Shown here: one piece after another, positions 9,097 to 18,011 of the stretch
How the letters are laid out: every line of letters starts with the position of its first letter
Position numbering within the stretch: the first letter of the stretch is position 1
Assembly: GCF_000422465.1 (NCBI RefSeq)
Contig: NZ_KE383842.1
Span: 1,509,845-1,573,844, forward strand
Source: Paenibacillus harenae DSM 16969
GTDB lineage: Bacteria; Bacillota; Bacilli; Paenibacillales; Paenibacillaceae
Length of the DNA: 64,000 bases
Reading direction: 5' to 3'
The notes under the pieces: model-generated
The model's input: the letters and a program-made list of their open reading frames with translations, nothing else
Databases searched by the model: none
Told to the model about the DNA's origin: nothing
Program-made: the position numbers and the translations under genes

Positions 9097-9187
9097 GCTG
9101 CGCAAACCTTAGCCTATGCTTACGATGCTGGTTTGCTGCGCAAACCTAAGCCTATGCTTACGATGCTGGTTTGCTGCGCAAACCTAT
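9097..9187 (+). repeat. Tandem 38-bp repeat (2.4 copies) between acuA and acuC
   Basis: Two consecutive 38-base units (9097-9134 and 9135-9172) differ at one base and are followed by the first 15 bases of a third. Each junction forms GGTTTG-CTGCG-CAAACC, a small hairpin. The last partial unit runs directly into the acuC ribosome site. Confidence 0.95.
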
Positions 9188-9199
9188 AGGAGGATCAAA

Positions 9200-10378
9200 A
9201 TGGCTTCAGACGCTATATTCATTCACCATTCGGATGCAACCGGTTATAGATTCGGAGAGGAACATCCATTTAATCCCCTCCGTCTTACGCTGACTATAGA
9301 TTTGCTTAAAGCTGCGGGAGCTTTATCGGATAGCCGGATCATATCTCCCCTCTCGGCTATGGAAGAAAGTGTCCTATCGCTCGTACACCGGCCGGACTAT
9401 CTGGATGCAGTTAAGCGATTAAGCGAGTACGGCCAATCCGGTGAGAATGCATCGCTAGCCGATCGGTATGGGCTAAATACGGACGATACGCCCTACTTTC
9501 CCGGTATTCATAAAGCCGCGGCTGCAATCGTCAGCGGCTCGATCGCAGCAGCTGACGCAGTTATGTCAGGCCGGTCACAGCATGCCTACCATATGGCGGG
9601 AGGCTTGCATCACGCCTTCCCTGACCGCGCTTCGGGCTTCTGTGTGTATAACGATGCGGCTGTGGCGATTAAGCATATCCGGCAAACCTATGGCGCGAGA
9701 GTGCTGTATATCGATACGGATGTCCACCACGGCGATGGCGTTCAATGGGTATTTTACGATGATCCGGACGTATGCACCTATTCCATTCACGAGACCGGTA
9801 AATTTCTGTTCCCCGGTACGGGCTTCGTACATGAGAAAGGGGTCGACAGAGGATTTGGCGCAAGCTTCAACATGCCGTTAGAACCCTATACCGAGGATGA
9901 CTCATGGCTTGAAAGCTTTAATGTCACCGTTCGTAAAGTGATTGAAGCCTTCAAGCCTGACGTTATAATCAGTCAGCACGGCTGTGACGCTCATGCTTAC
10001 GATCCTCTCTCGCATATGCAATGCAGTATGCGCATCTATGCGGAAATCCCGGAAATCATCCATGAGCTCGCCCATTCCTATACGAATGGCCGCTGGATTG
10101 CGCTTGGAGGCGGCGGATATGATATTTACCGGGTCGTGCCCCGAGCGTGGTCGCTCGTATGGCTCTCAATGATCGATCATCCGATTGCGGCTGCGGCTGC
10201 GGCCGGCCAAATGCGGTTGCTTCCGGAGAACTGGCTGCGGCAATGGGCTTCGTTCAGCCCGAATAAATTGCCTGTTCATTGGCTCGATGATCTATCGACC
10301 TTTAAAGCCATGCCGCGCCGTCAAGAGATTACGAATAAGAATAAAGCGACACAGGCTATCGTTATTCAAGATCTTTAG
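9200..10378 (+). CDS. acuC: Acetoin utilisation protein AcuC, class I histone-deacetylase-fold protein deacetylase
   Basis: A 392-residue Zn-dependent deacetylase, started at the ATG behind TAGGAGGATC. Earlier in-frame codons run through the tandem repeat. Catalytic features are visible: MAGGLHHAF (active His pair), DTDVHHGDGVQW (Zn ligands Asp and His), SQHGCDAHAYDPL (Zn Asp) and LGGGGYDIYRV (transition-state Tyr). In Bacillus AcuC removes the acetyl group placed by AcuA on AcsA, reactivating it. The gene follows acuA with only the repeat between them. The CBS-domain gene acuB, which lies between them in B. subtilis, is absent. Confidence 0.95.
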   Translation: MASDAIFIHHSDATGYRFGEEHPFNPLRLTLTIDLLKAAGALSDSRIISPLSAMEESVLSLVHRPDYLDAVKRLSEYGQSGENASLADRYGLNTDDTPYFPGIHKAAAAIVSGSIAAADAVMSGRSQHAYHMAGGLHHAFPDRASGFCVYNDAAVAIKHIRQTYGARVLYIDTDVHHGDGVQWVFYDDPDVCTYSIHETGKFLFPGTGFVHEKGVDRGFGASFNMPLEPYTEDDSWLESFNVTVRKVIEAFKPDVIISQHGCDAHAYDPLSHMQCSMRIYAEIPEIIHELAHSYTNGRWIALGGGGYDIYRVVPRAWSLVWLSMIDHPIAAAAAAGQMRLLPENWLRQWASFSPNKLPVHWLDDLSTFKAMPRRQEITNKNKATQAIVIQDL

Positions 10379-10452
10379 CCCGCATCCAAGCTGGAGAAGT
10401 ACCGTCAGGAGATTAATTTGCGGCCTGGCGGTTCTTCGCATCCGCATAATGC

Positions 10453-10775
10453 TTAATCTTCAATCCATTGTCTTGGTCCTATGATGTGGAATAATTGCTG
10501 ACTGTTACGATTAAGGGCATCTTGTATCCGTTGAATCGTGAAGTCACTAATGGGTCTAGGGAGATCATCCATCGTGCAATATCTGCATTCTAAGATTTCA
10601 GGTGAACACGGCTCAGGTTTTTATTGTATTTGTTATTTGATATAAAGACAAAGTGGTGCATGTCATATGTTGGGTCATAATATATGCCAGTTAATTGACC
10701 AACTTCGACGTCAAGCCCCGTTTCTTCCAGCGCCTCTCTCTTTGCGGCTTCTAAGTGGAAGAAAGTTTCAATCAG
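10453..10775 (-). pseudogene. Nudix hydrolase remnant
   Basis: On the minus strand the core of a Nudix box is readable (EAAKREALEETGLDVEVGQL, near 10690-10750), followed by TGIYYDPTYDMHHFVFIS. The frame then breaks near 10600: the first frame hits a stop, while the neighbouring frame continues with PEILECRYCTMDDLPRPISD and ends at 10453. The N-terminal part with the GG of the Nudix box is missing. Both a 5' loss and a frameshift mark it as non-functional. The surrounding 10379-10452 and 10776-10866 show no other gene. Confidence 0.7.
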
Positions 10776-10866
10776 GAAGAAAAAGCAGAACGTCGAAGTT
10801 CGGTCTATGTCTCATCTACTGGAATTGACGTAACTTGACTGACATATATTCGTGTTGTATTTTCAA

Positions 10867-10909
10867 GAAAAAAAACCAACGCTGGTAAATGACCGGCGTC
10901 GGCTTTTTT
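10867..10909 (-). terminator. Rho-independent terminator of mtnN
   Basis: A stem CCGACGCCGGT/ACCAGCGTTGG, followed on the minus strand by an eight-T run, lies directly after the mtnN stop. Confidence 0.88.
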
Positions 10910-10910
10910 G

Positions 10911-11612
10911 TTATCCGATATGCAGAACGATATCGTCTATGATTTGATAGGAGTTGTTGGATGCTGTTACCGTAAACTCAGAGAAGTTCACGTGGGCTGA
11001 GCCATCCGCTTTATCCGACATGGAACGAATAATGACAAATGGTATTTCGTTCATGTCGCACACCTGCGCGACCGAAGCTCCCTCCATCTCCGCACATGCG
11101 CCTTCCATCGTTTCATGCAGCAGTTTGACCGTCTCCCGGCTAGCGATGAACTGGTCGCCAGACAGCACTTTGCCTTTCAGGCTTCGTCCGGCAAAGAGCC
11201 GGTCGCATGCCGCGATTGCCAGCTCGATCAACTGACCGTCGGCTGCAAATTCCGATCTGGCGTTGAATGGGATTGTGCCGCGGGCGAAGCCTAACGGCGA
11301 GCAATCCATATCATGCTGGATGCAGCTTGTGGAAACGACGATATCCCCAATATTTAACCGAGGATCAACAGCCCCTGCCACTCCTGTAAACAACACGCAA
11401 TCTGCGCCTAAATCAAGCAGGATCTGCGTGCAGACAGCTGCATTAACTTTGCCGACGCCCGACTTGCAATAGATCACGGCTTTATCGTGAAGCTTGCCTT
11501 CATAATAAGTGATTCCCGCTTTCGTCACTTGCGACGAAACTTTCACATGCTTATGAAGCAAATCAATTTCTTCGGCCATCGCGCCGATTATTCCGATTTT
11601 ATTAAACGGCAT
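10911..11612 (-). CDS. mtnN: 5'-methylthioadenosine/S-adenosylhomocysteine nucleosidase
   Basis: A 233-residue PNP/UDP-phosphorylase-fold nucleosidase that hydrolyses MTA and SAH to the thioribose/ribose and adenine, in methionine salvage and SAH detoxification. Signatures are KIGIIGAMAEEID at the N-terminus, GVGKVNAAVCTQ, VLFTGVAGAVDP, and the substrate region CAEMEGASVAQVC followed by IIRSMSDKADGSAHVNF with the catalytic Asp. The length is normal. It lies 5 bases downstream of ccpA, so the two are very probably cotranscribed and share the terminator after mtnN. Confidence 0.95.
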   Translation of the reverse strand: MPFNKIGIIGAMAEEIDLLHKHVKVSSQVTKAGITYYEGKLHDKAVIYCKSGVGKVNAAVCTQILLDLGADCVLFTGVAGAVDPRLNIGDIVVSTSCIQHDMDCSPLGFARGTIPFNARSEFAADGQLIELAIAACDRLFAGRSLKGKVLSGDQFIASRETVKLLHETMEGACAEMEGASVAQVCDMNEIPFVIIRSMSDKADGSAHVNFSEFTVTASNNSYQIIDDIVLHIG

Positions 11613-11617
11613 TTCTT

Positions 11618-12622
11618 CTAAACTCCTCCGACCGATTGTCGCACAACGATTTCATGCGGCAGCACCACTTTGGACTGATCGACGTTTTCCTTCTTCATCA
11701 GCTTCGTCAGCAAACGCATGGAAACAGCGCCGATATCGTACATCGGTTGAGCAACCGCAGTAAGCTGCGGACGAACCATCGAAGCCATCCGGCTGTTGTC
11801 AACGCTAATGACCGAGAAATCGCTTGGTACCTTCAACCCGTGGTCTTGAATGCTGTGAATCGCCCCGATAGCCATTTCGTCGGTTGCCGAGAATATCGCG
11901 GTAGGACGCTTGTCCAGCTCAATAAAATATTTCATCGCATCTGCTCCGGACTCATAGCGATAGTTGCCGATACGAACGAGCGTGTCGTCGTACGCGATTC
12001 CCGCATTCTCAAGCGCGCGCTTGTATCCTTGAAATCTGGCATAGCCGATCGAAGGATCCTGCAGCGTCCCGCTAATCATCGCAATGCGCGTATGTCCCTG
12101 CTCCAGCAGATTTTTGACAGCGTCAAAGGCCGCATCTTCATGATTAATATCAACGGATGGAATTTGTCCGCTTTCGTCGGAGGTCGCGCAAAGAACAATC
12201 GGGACATTCGCTGTCTTAAAGGCTTGCAAATGCTCTTCCGTCACTGCGCCGCCCATGAACAACAGGCCGTCCACCTGCTTCTCCAGCAGCGTGTTAATAA
12301 CGCGGATTTCCTTATCCTTCTTCTTATCCGCGTTACACAAAATAATATTATAATGATACATATTGGCAATATCTTCAATTCCGCGAGCAACCTCGGCAAA
12401 AATAGCATTAGAGATGTCGGGGATCACTACGCCAACCGTAGTCGTTTTCTTGCTTGCAAGTCCTCTTGCAACGGCATTAGGACGATACCCGAGTCGTTCT
12501 ATTGCTTCATAAACCTTCTTCCGTGTTGCGGGCTTCACATTCGGATTGTTATTGACAACCCGGGAAACCGTAGCCATCGATACTCCTGCTTCTCTTGCTA
12601 CATCATAAATGGTTACCGTCAC
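11618..12622 (-). CDS. ccpA: Catabolite control protein A (LacI family)
   Basis: The start chosen is the GTG at 12622, preceded by GGAGAG and giving [13 protein letters not shown]. That yields 334 residues, the length I recall for B. subtilis CcpA; the ATG at 12655 has no ribosome site. The N-terminal LacI helix-turn-helix ([18 protein letters not shown]) and hinge helix RGLASKKT are followed by a periplasmic-binding-protein-like core ([56 protein letters not shown]). CcpA with HPr-Ser-P binds cre sites to mediate carbon catabolite control. Probable targets acsA, acuA and perhaps ptsG are within 7 kb. Confidence 0.95.
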   Translation of the reverse strand: MTVTIYDVAREAGVSMATVSRVVNNNPNVKPATRKKVYEAIERLGYRPNAVARGLASKKTTTVGVVIPDISNAIFAEVARGIEDIANMYHYNIILCNADKKKDKEIRVINTLLEKQVDGLLFMGGAVTEEHLQAFKTANVPIVLCATSDESGQIPSVDINHEDAAFDAVKNLLEQGHTRIAMISGTLQDPSIGYARFQGYKRALENAGIAYDDTLVRIGNYRYESGADAMKYFIELDKRPTAIFSATDEMAIGAIHSIQDHGLKVPSDFSVISVDNSRMASMVRPQLTAVAQPMYDIGAVSMRLLTKLMKKENVDQSKVVLPHEIVVRQSVGGV

Positions 12623-12762
12623 AGTGCTTCTCTCCATTAGCTCAGATTTTAACATTACGTTCGCCGTATATTAACGTAATCATACGACAAAATATTACTT
12701 TTCGCAATGTTCACGCTTACCACGCTCGGAGGGCGCCGCATATATGTATCAAAATCTGTGAG

Positions 12763-13176
12763 CTATGTAAAGAGCGGGCGGCGGCTAATTTGTTCAAGCC
12801 GCTTATTAATATCCGTAATCCAGGCCTCATCATTCAGAGATTGTGCAAGCAAGTATAAATCAAGAAGCTTATTAATCCGTTGTTCGATCAGTTGCTCAAC
12901 GGCATCCGGATCCGTCTGCTGCTTCTCGGCCTTTGCTTCTACCAGCAGGTCGGCCCATTCATTGCATTCATTGAATAAAAAGGTCTGCTTATCCGGCTTG
13001 GCTCCCAACTGCGCGATCAATCCGGTTAAATCGGGCTTCACCTCGGGAAAAACCTCGCTCCGGCTGCAGGAAGGGCAGGAATATATGGGAACATTGTCGA
13101 TTTCGACCTTCCCCGAATAAATAACTGTTCGTAGTTTCATCTTCATGATGTCACCACAATGACACCGCTTTTGCAA
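12763..13176 (-). CDS. Small zinc-ribbon protein (YgiT-type zinc finger-like)
   Basis: A 137-residue protein starting at a TTG behind AAGGAGTGG. Cys pairs CHC (residues 5-7) and CPSC (about 34-37) flank a beta hairpin (LRTVIYSGKVEIDNVPIYSCPSC), the layout of the YgiT-type zinc finger. The C-terminal half is helical and acidic (EQLIEQRINKLLDLYLLAQSLND) without a recognisable catalytic motif. It lies upstream of ccpA on the same strand, 140 bases away. The function is unknown; a nucleic-acid or protein-binding role would be typical of the zinc finger. Confidence 0.7.
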   Translation of the reverse strand: MQKRCHCGDIMKMKLRTVIYSGKVEIDNVPIYSCPSCSRSEVFPEVKPDLTGLIAQLGAKPDKQTFLFNECNEWADLLVEAKAEKQQTDPDAVEQLIEQRINKLLDLYLLAQSLNDEAWITDINKRLEQISRRPLFT

Positions 13177-13336
13177 AATGGTCCACTCCTTCTTCTAGCA
13201 GGGAATGCTCTTGGCATTGCCTTTTCAGAGTTATAATGTATAAATTATTCGACCTTTTTTGCAAAAACTCCTGCTTAAAATAGTCATGTAATTTTTGCTA
13301 TCATCGCAAATTATTATGCGATTGGGATGCCGGCAA

Positions 13337-13774
13337 TTATGGCGCAACCGTTCTCCAGAACCTGCGAACCGGCGGAATGGCCGCCGCTGCCGTCCACAGC
13401 GCCGCGCCGATCATATCGTTGCGCACATCGGCAGGATCGAGCATCCGGCCTCCGACGAAGGACTGATGAAATTCATCCGTAACGCCGTAGGCTCCGCTTA
13501 GAAGAATAATGATAAGCTTCATCAGAAAGCGGTCGGCTTTGCCCCCAATGCCATAATCTATCGTCATCGCCAGCACAAAATAAGAGACCAAATGTCCCCA
13601 ATTGAAATCTTCCATGAAAGGAAACAGCTTCTGAAAGAACGGGAGCAGCGTATTGATCTCATCTCCAGTTCGTGAAGATAAAAGAAAGATAACCGTCATC
13701 CAAATGATTGCAGGCAAAAATCGCAACGATCTGCGAAAGTTTAACATGGGCTGCTTAGGCTTCGTTTGCTTCAT
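13337..13774 (-). CDS. VanZ-like membrane protein
   Basis: A 145-residue protein with about four membrane segments (LRFLPAIIWMTVIFLLSS; WGHLVSYFVLAMTIDYGI; LMKLIIILLSGAYGVTDEFHQ; NDMIGAALWTAAAAI) and the VanZ-family signatures FLLSSRTG, KxxHxxxY-like NWGHLVSYF and GVTDEFHQSFVGGRMLDPADVRND. Start at the ATG behind AAGGAG. VanZ-like proteins occur widely in Firmicutes; the role outside teicoplanin resistance is unclear. The gene is divergent from the DJ-1/PfpI gene, with 52 bases between the start codons. Confidence 0.85.
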   Translation of the reverse strand: MKQTKPKQPMLNFRRSLRFLPAIIWMTVIFLLSSRTGDEINTLLPFFQKLFPFMEDFNWGHLVSYFVLAMTIDYGIGGKADRFLMKLIIILLSGAYGVTDEFHQSFVGGRMLDPADVRNDMIGAALWTAAAAIPPVRRFWRTVAP

Positions 13775-13826
13775 CGTGTCTCCTTCGTTACAATGATAGA
13801 GAATTTTAATAGATGGAGGGAAGCTC

Positions 13827-14357
13827 ATGTCCTTACAAAACAAAACCGTCATCTGCTTGCTCGATGACGAATTCGAAGATCTGGAGCTATGGTATCCCGT
13901 ATACCGCGTCCGCGAAGCTGGTGCTGCCGTCCTATACGCCGGACCGGAGAAAGGCAAAAAGCATATCGGAAAATATGGCGTGCCTGCGGTCGCCGATCTG
14001 TCCTTCGATGAGGTGAACAGCGATGACATTATCGGCTTGCTCGTTCCCGGGGGCTGGGCGCCGGATAAGCTGCGCCGTTATCCGAAGGTGCTTCAGCTCG
14101 TTCAAGAGCTTAACGCCGCGGACAAGCCGATCGGCCAAATCTGTCATGCCGGGTGGGTGCTCATATCCGCTAAAATTTTAGAAGGACGCAAAGTGACTTC
14201 GACCCCGGGAATTCGCGACGACATGGAGAATGCCGGCGCAACCTGGTTCGACGAGGCCGTTGTCGTGGACGGAAACCTCATATCCGCCCGCCGGCCGCCT
14301 GATCTCCCTCCTTATGCGAAAGCTTTTGTCGATGCATTGGAACAGCGAATGGTTTAA
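13827..14357 (+). CDS. DJ-1/PfpI superfamily protein
   Basis: A 176-residue class I glutamine-amidotransferase-like protein. It carries the conserved acidic residue in LDDEFEDLELWYP, the oxyanion segment LLVPGGWAPD and the nucleophile elbow QICHAGWVLISA (Cys near residue 104 followed by His). This is the PfpI/YhbO arrangement (usually ICHGP; here ICHAG). Family members are stress-linked proteases, deglycases or amidohydrolases; the actual activity cannot be told from sequence. The start at 13827 follows GATGGAGGGAAGCTC. The 3' end overlaps the ptsI stop codon on the other strand. Confidence 0.85.
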   Translation: MSLQNKTVICLLDDEFEDLELWYPVYRVREAGAAVLYAGPEKGKKHIGKYGVPAVADLSFDEVNSDDIIGLLVPGGWAPDKLRRYPKVLQLVQELNAADKPIGQICHAGWVLISAKILEGRKVTSTPGIRDDMENAGATWFDEAVVVDGNLISARRPPDLPPYAKAFVDALEQRMV

Positions 14358-14373
14358 CCATTCGCTGTTTTGT
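14341..14373. terminator. Palindromic terminator centred on two overlapping convergent stop codons
   Basis: A near-perfect palindrome with arms AACAGCGAATGGTT on either side of the centre covers the last codons and stops of the DJ-1 gene (stop 14355-14357) and ptsI (stop 14354-14356). A T-rich tail (TTTTGTTGT) follows on the plus strand only. Confidence 0.8.
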
Positions 14374-16096
14374 TGTCTATATGCTCCATAAACGCAATTA
14401 ACCGGTCCAAAATTTCCGTACTCGTCCGGCAATCATACAATTGGCGGACAACCTCGCGGCTCTCCGCTTGCGAGGTGCAGAGCAGGCGCTCCTTCACCTG
14501 CAGGATCGAATGCGACGACATGCTGAGCTCATCTACGTCGAGGGTAAGCCATAACGGCAGCGCCCTTAGATCGCCAGCAAGCTCGCCGCAGACGCCGACC
14601 TTGATGCCGTGCCGCTTGGCAGCCTCAACCGTAAGTCTCAACATCCGCAGCAAGGCAGGATGATACGGTTCGTATAAATGCGATATTTGCTCATTCATAC
14701 GGTCCACTGCCAAAGTAAACTGCACCAGATCGTTAGTCCCGATACTGAAGAAATCAACCTCCTCAGCGAGCAGATCTGCGATCATTACAGCTGCGGGCAC
14801 CTCAATCATAACCCCGATTTTCATGCCATTATCGAATGGCAAGCCCTCAAGTTCGAGTTCGCGCTTAGCTTCTTCCAATATTCGATTAGCCGCCCGTACC
14901 TCTTCAACGGAAGAAATTAACGGATACATCAGCTTCACTTGGCCGTGATGGCTGGCACGCAGAATTGCCCTAAGCTGCGTCTTGAACAGATCCTGCCGGT
15001 CAAGCGAAATTCGAATCGCCCGATACCCGAGAAAAGGATTATCCTCCTCCGGGAGCTCGAAATAATCAAGCTGCTTATCGCCGCCCACATCCAGTGTGCG
15101 AATGACAAGCGGTTCTCCCTCCAGCTTCTCCGCTACGCTGCGGTATACTTCATACTGCTCCTCTTCCTTCGGAAACCTGTTGCGATCCATATACAAAAAT
15201 TCGGTCCGGAACAAGCCGACGCCATGCGCGCCGCTTGACAGCGCTATTTCCAGCTCCTTGAAGGAGCTGATATTGGCGGCGAGAGAGAGCATTTTGCCGT
15301 CAGGCGTAACCGGCCGGTAACCGGCGATATCGTGCAGGCGATTCTTCGCCTCGACTTGGCGACGGTGCAATTCGGTATACACGTCGATGACGGGCTGCTC
15401 GGGATTGATGAACACCTTTCCGTCACTGCCGTCGATAATTAAGCTTTGACCGGTTTGAATCGGCTCCTCCAGCTTCGCCTCGATCCCTACGATCAGCGGT
15501 ACGCCAAGCGCCCGGGCCATGATCGCCGAATGGGAAGTCGTGCTGCCGGCAAGCGTAACAATGCCAAGCACGTGCTGCGGATTGATATGGGCGAGCTGGG
15601 ATGGCGAAAGCTCTTTTGCAATCAATATAAAAGGCTGTGTATCTGACGGAAGCGTGATTTCCGGAGCGCCAAGCAAATGCTTGAGCAGCCTGTTCCCGAC
15701 ATCCTTAATGTCCAGCGCCCGCTCCTTCATGTATTCGTCGTCAAGTAAATCGAACATCGTAACGAAGTGGTCGATCGCTTCCTTCACGGCAACCTCGGCC
15801 GCTTTGTACTGCCGTTGGATGATGCCTTGTATTTCATTCATAAAGACAGGATCGTCCAGAATGGCGAGATGCGCGTCGAAAATATGAGTCTCCTCCGAGC
15901 CGACAACCTCTCGAAGCTCGTCCTTGATTTGCTCGATTTCCGATTTTGAGGTACGGATGCCCTCGTATACGCGTTCGAATTCCCGGGCAAAATCGGCTAC
16001 GTCAATTTTTTGCTCCGGAAGCTCCCACTCCCAGTTCGGAAGCACGAAAGCTCTCCCGATCGCAATGCCTGCTGACGCTCCTATACCTTGAATCAT
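14354..16096 (-). CDS. ptsI: PTS enzyme I (phosphoenolpyruvate-protein phosphotransferase)
   Basis: A 580-residue general PTS component that transfers phosphate from PEP to HPr. The start (MIQGIGASAGIAIGRA) follows GGTGGAGGGG and overlaps the ptsG stop as ATGA, implying translational coupling. The phosphorylated histidine is His189 in TLAGSTTSHSAIMARALGVP. The PEP-binding barrel shows LFRTEFLYMDRNRFPKEEEQ, GGDKQLDYF, GIMIEVPAA-like KIGVMIEVPAAVMIADL, DFFSIGTNDLVQFTLAVDR and the active-site Cys in GVCGELAGD. The length is slightly over the usual 570-575. Confidence 0.96.
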   Translation of the reverse strand: MIQGIGASAGIAIGRAFVLPNWEWELPEQKIDVADFAREFERVYEGIRTSKSEIEQIKDELREVVGSEETHIFDAHLAILDDPVFMNEIQGIIQRQYKAAEVAVKEAIDHFVTMFDLLDDEYMKERALDIKDVGNRLLKHLLGAPEITLPSDTQPFILIAKELSPSQLAHINPQHVLGIVTLAGSTTSHSAIMARALGVPLIVGIEAKLEEPIQTGQSLIIDGSDGKVFINPEQPVIDVYTELHRRQVEAKNRLHDIAGYRPVTPDGKMLSLAANISSFKELEIALSSGAHGVGLFRTEFLYMDRNRFPKEEEQYEVYRSVAEKLEGEPLVIRTLDVGGDKQLDYFELPEEDNPFLGYRAIRISLDRQDLFKTQLRAILRASHHGQVKLMYPLISSVEEVRAANRILEEAKRELELEGLPFDNGMKIGVMIEVPAAVMIADLLAEEVDFFSIGTNDLVQFTLAVDRMNEQISHLYEPYHPALLRMLRLTVEAAKRHGIKVGVCGELAGDLRALPLWLTLDVDELSMSSHSILQVKERLLCTSQAESREVVRQLYDCRTSTEILDRLIAFMEHIDNKTANG

Positions 16097-17979
16097 TGTG
16101 TTTCCCCTCCACCATTTCTCTCTTTCAGGACTACCGACATGACTGAGGACTGACCTTTCTTCACAGCTTTGAACGGTGCGTACCTCCATGAATGCACAAG
16201 ATCGGAGTTCGTGATGACCATCGGCGTAGCAAGCGATTTGCTCTCCCTCCGCACTCTCTGCAGGTCAAACTTAATAAGAAGCATGCCCGGCGTAACCTCG
16301 TCGCCCTCCTTGACCATCGCGTTGAAATACGATTTCCCTTTAAGCTTCGACGTATCGATACCGATATGAAGCAGAACCTCAAGTCCTTCTGGCGTTCGAA
16401 TGCCGATCGCGTGCATCGTCGGGTAAATATGTATAACATCCCCTTTAACCGGCGACACAAGCTCCCCTCTATCCGGTATGAAAGCGACGCCTTGTCCGAC
16501 AAGCTTGCCGGCAAAAATCGGGTCGGGCACCTCGTCCAGCGGAATCATTCTGCCCTGCATCGGCGAATGGAACAACACCTGAGCCTGATCGCGGTGAATC
16601 GTCTTAAATATTTCTTCGCGGATCAGCTCGGAATACGTTCCGAACACAACCTGCACATGTCCGCCTCCGAGCTTAATGACACCGGCAGCTCCCAGATTGC
16701 GAAGCGCGTTCACGTCTAACAGCTTCTCATTAGATACGTTAAGCCGGAGTCTGGTAATACATGACTCCATCCGGATAATATTTTGTTTGCCGCCGATCGC
16801 CTGCAAAATAAGCGGCGCCCGGTAAGGAATATCGCCTGCCCACTCGTCCAGCTGCGAGCCTTCCTCACGGCCGGGTGTCGGAATGCGGAACCTTCGGATG
16901 GCCCATCGGAACAGAAAATAATAAATAAGCCCCACAACGATACCGATTGGAATAATAAGCCAGCCGCGCGTCGCCAAATGTTCATTGATTACGAAGTCGA
17001 TCGCACCTGCGGAGAAAGAAAAACCGTGCTTAATGCCCAGCTCATATGTAACCCACATAATAATGCCTGACAGAATCGCATGCACAACATACAAATAAGG
17101 AGCTACAAATAAAAAGGCGAATTCCACCGGTTCCGTGACGCCAGTCAGAAATGATGCAAGCGCCGCATAAAGAAAAGTCTTTTGAATTTTAGGCTTTAAA
17201 TCCTCGCGCGCTTCGTGAATGATTGCAAAGGCGATGGCCGGAAGGGCAAACATCATGGTCGGGTACAAGCCCGCCATAAACGAGCCCGCTGCCGGATCTC
17301 CCGCGAAAAATCGAGGCAGATCGCCGTATATCATCTCGCCGGAAGCAGTCTCGTATCCGCCGATCTGGAACCAGAATACATGGCTTACCAAGTGATGCAA
17401 ACCGAACACGACTAATATCCGATGTACAAATCCATATAAAAATACGCCGAATCCGCCTCCGGAGGCTACGATCTCGCCAAGCTCAACAAGGATATGCTGC
17501 AGGTACGGCGCAATATTGATCATCCCGATCGAGAACAATAAGGTGACGAGGCTGACGAACAAAGGAACAAACCGAGGTCCGCCAAAAAATTGTATATATT
17601 CGGGTAATCGCAGATTTTTAAACCGCTCGTGACTCACTCCGGCTAATATGCCGATGATGGTTCCGATAAGAACGGTGGGCTCGATAGGAGCCTCGGATGT
17701 CCCCGTAATCCCGCTGTAGATAACCATGCCTACGAGGGCTGCCATGCCTGCCGCAAGCGCGTTTCCCGTCAACCCTAGCGAGATGCCGAGCGCAAAAATA
17801 TAGGGCAGGAAAGTGAAAATCGTTTCGCTGGCAGCGATTAAATAACTCTCCATACCGGGCAACCCGATCATCTGCCATGGCAGTCTGCTTAAGCTCAAAA
17901 AAACGGCGGCTCCCGGCAGAACGATCATCGGCAGCATGAAAGCCCTACCCAGCTGCTGCAGGCTTCCCATGAAAAACAT
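16093..17979 (-). CDS. ptsG: PTS glucose/N-acetylglucosamine-family transporter, EIICBA
   Basis: A 628-residue fused PTS permease, order IIC-IIB-IIA. The ATG at 17979 is favoured by AGGAGGTGCAGC. The IIC domain (about 1-370) has roughly ten membrane segments, with AGSFMAGLYPTMMFALPA and EPVEFAFLFVAPYLY typical of the Glc/GlcNAc class. IIB carries the phospho-cysteine in RMESCITRLRL (about 405), and IIA the phospho-histidine in VLLHIGIDTSKLKG (about 540). It imports and phosphorylates a hexose; glucose and GlcNAc cannot be separated by eye, so the symbol is provisional. It is the first gene of an operon with ptsI and no ptsH between them. Confidence 0.88.
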   Translation of the reverse strand: MFFMGSLQQLGRAFMLPMIVLPGAAVFLSLSRLPWQMIGLPGMESYLIAASETIFTFLPYIFALGISLGLTGNALAAGMAALVGMVIYSGITGTSEAPIEPTVLIGTIIGILAGVSHERFKNLRLPEYIQFFGGPRFVPLFVSLVTLLFSIGMINIAPYLQHILVELGEIVASGGGFGVFLYGFVHRILVVFGLHHLVSHVFWFQIGGYETASGEMIYGDLPRFFAGDPAAGSFMAGLYPTMMFALPAIAFAIIHEAREDLKPKIQKTFLYAALASFLTGVTEPVEFAFLFVAPYLYVVHAILSGIIMWVTYELGIKHGFSFSAGAIDFVINEHLATRGWLIIPIGIVVGLIYYFLFRWAIRRFRIPTPGREEGSQLDEWAGDIPYRAPLILQAIGGKQNIIRMESCITRLRLNVSNEKLLDVNALRNLGAAGVIKLGGGHVQVVFGTYSELIREEIFKTIHRDQAQVLFHSPMQGRMIPLDEVPDPIFAGKLVGQGVAFIPDRGELVSPVKGDVIHIYPTMHAIGIRTPEGLEVLLHIGIDTSKLKGKSYFNAMVKEGDEVTPGMLLIKFDLQRVRRESKSLATPMVITNSDLVHSWRYAPFKAVKKGQSSVMSVVLKERNGGGETQ

Positions 17980-18011
17980 GCTGCACCTCCTGTCCAATCA
18001 TATCTATAACG

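Noticed and set aside
10379..10452. Short plus-strand extension after acuC
   Set aside because: acuC ends at a clear TAG. The remaining frame has no start signal.
11636..12640. 334-codon open frame on the plus strand
   Set aside because: Exactly antisense to ccpA. No recognisable motif or ribosome site.
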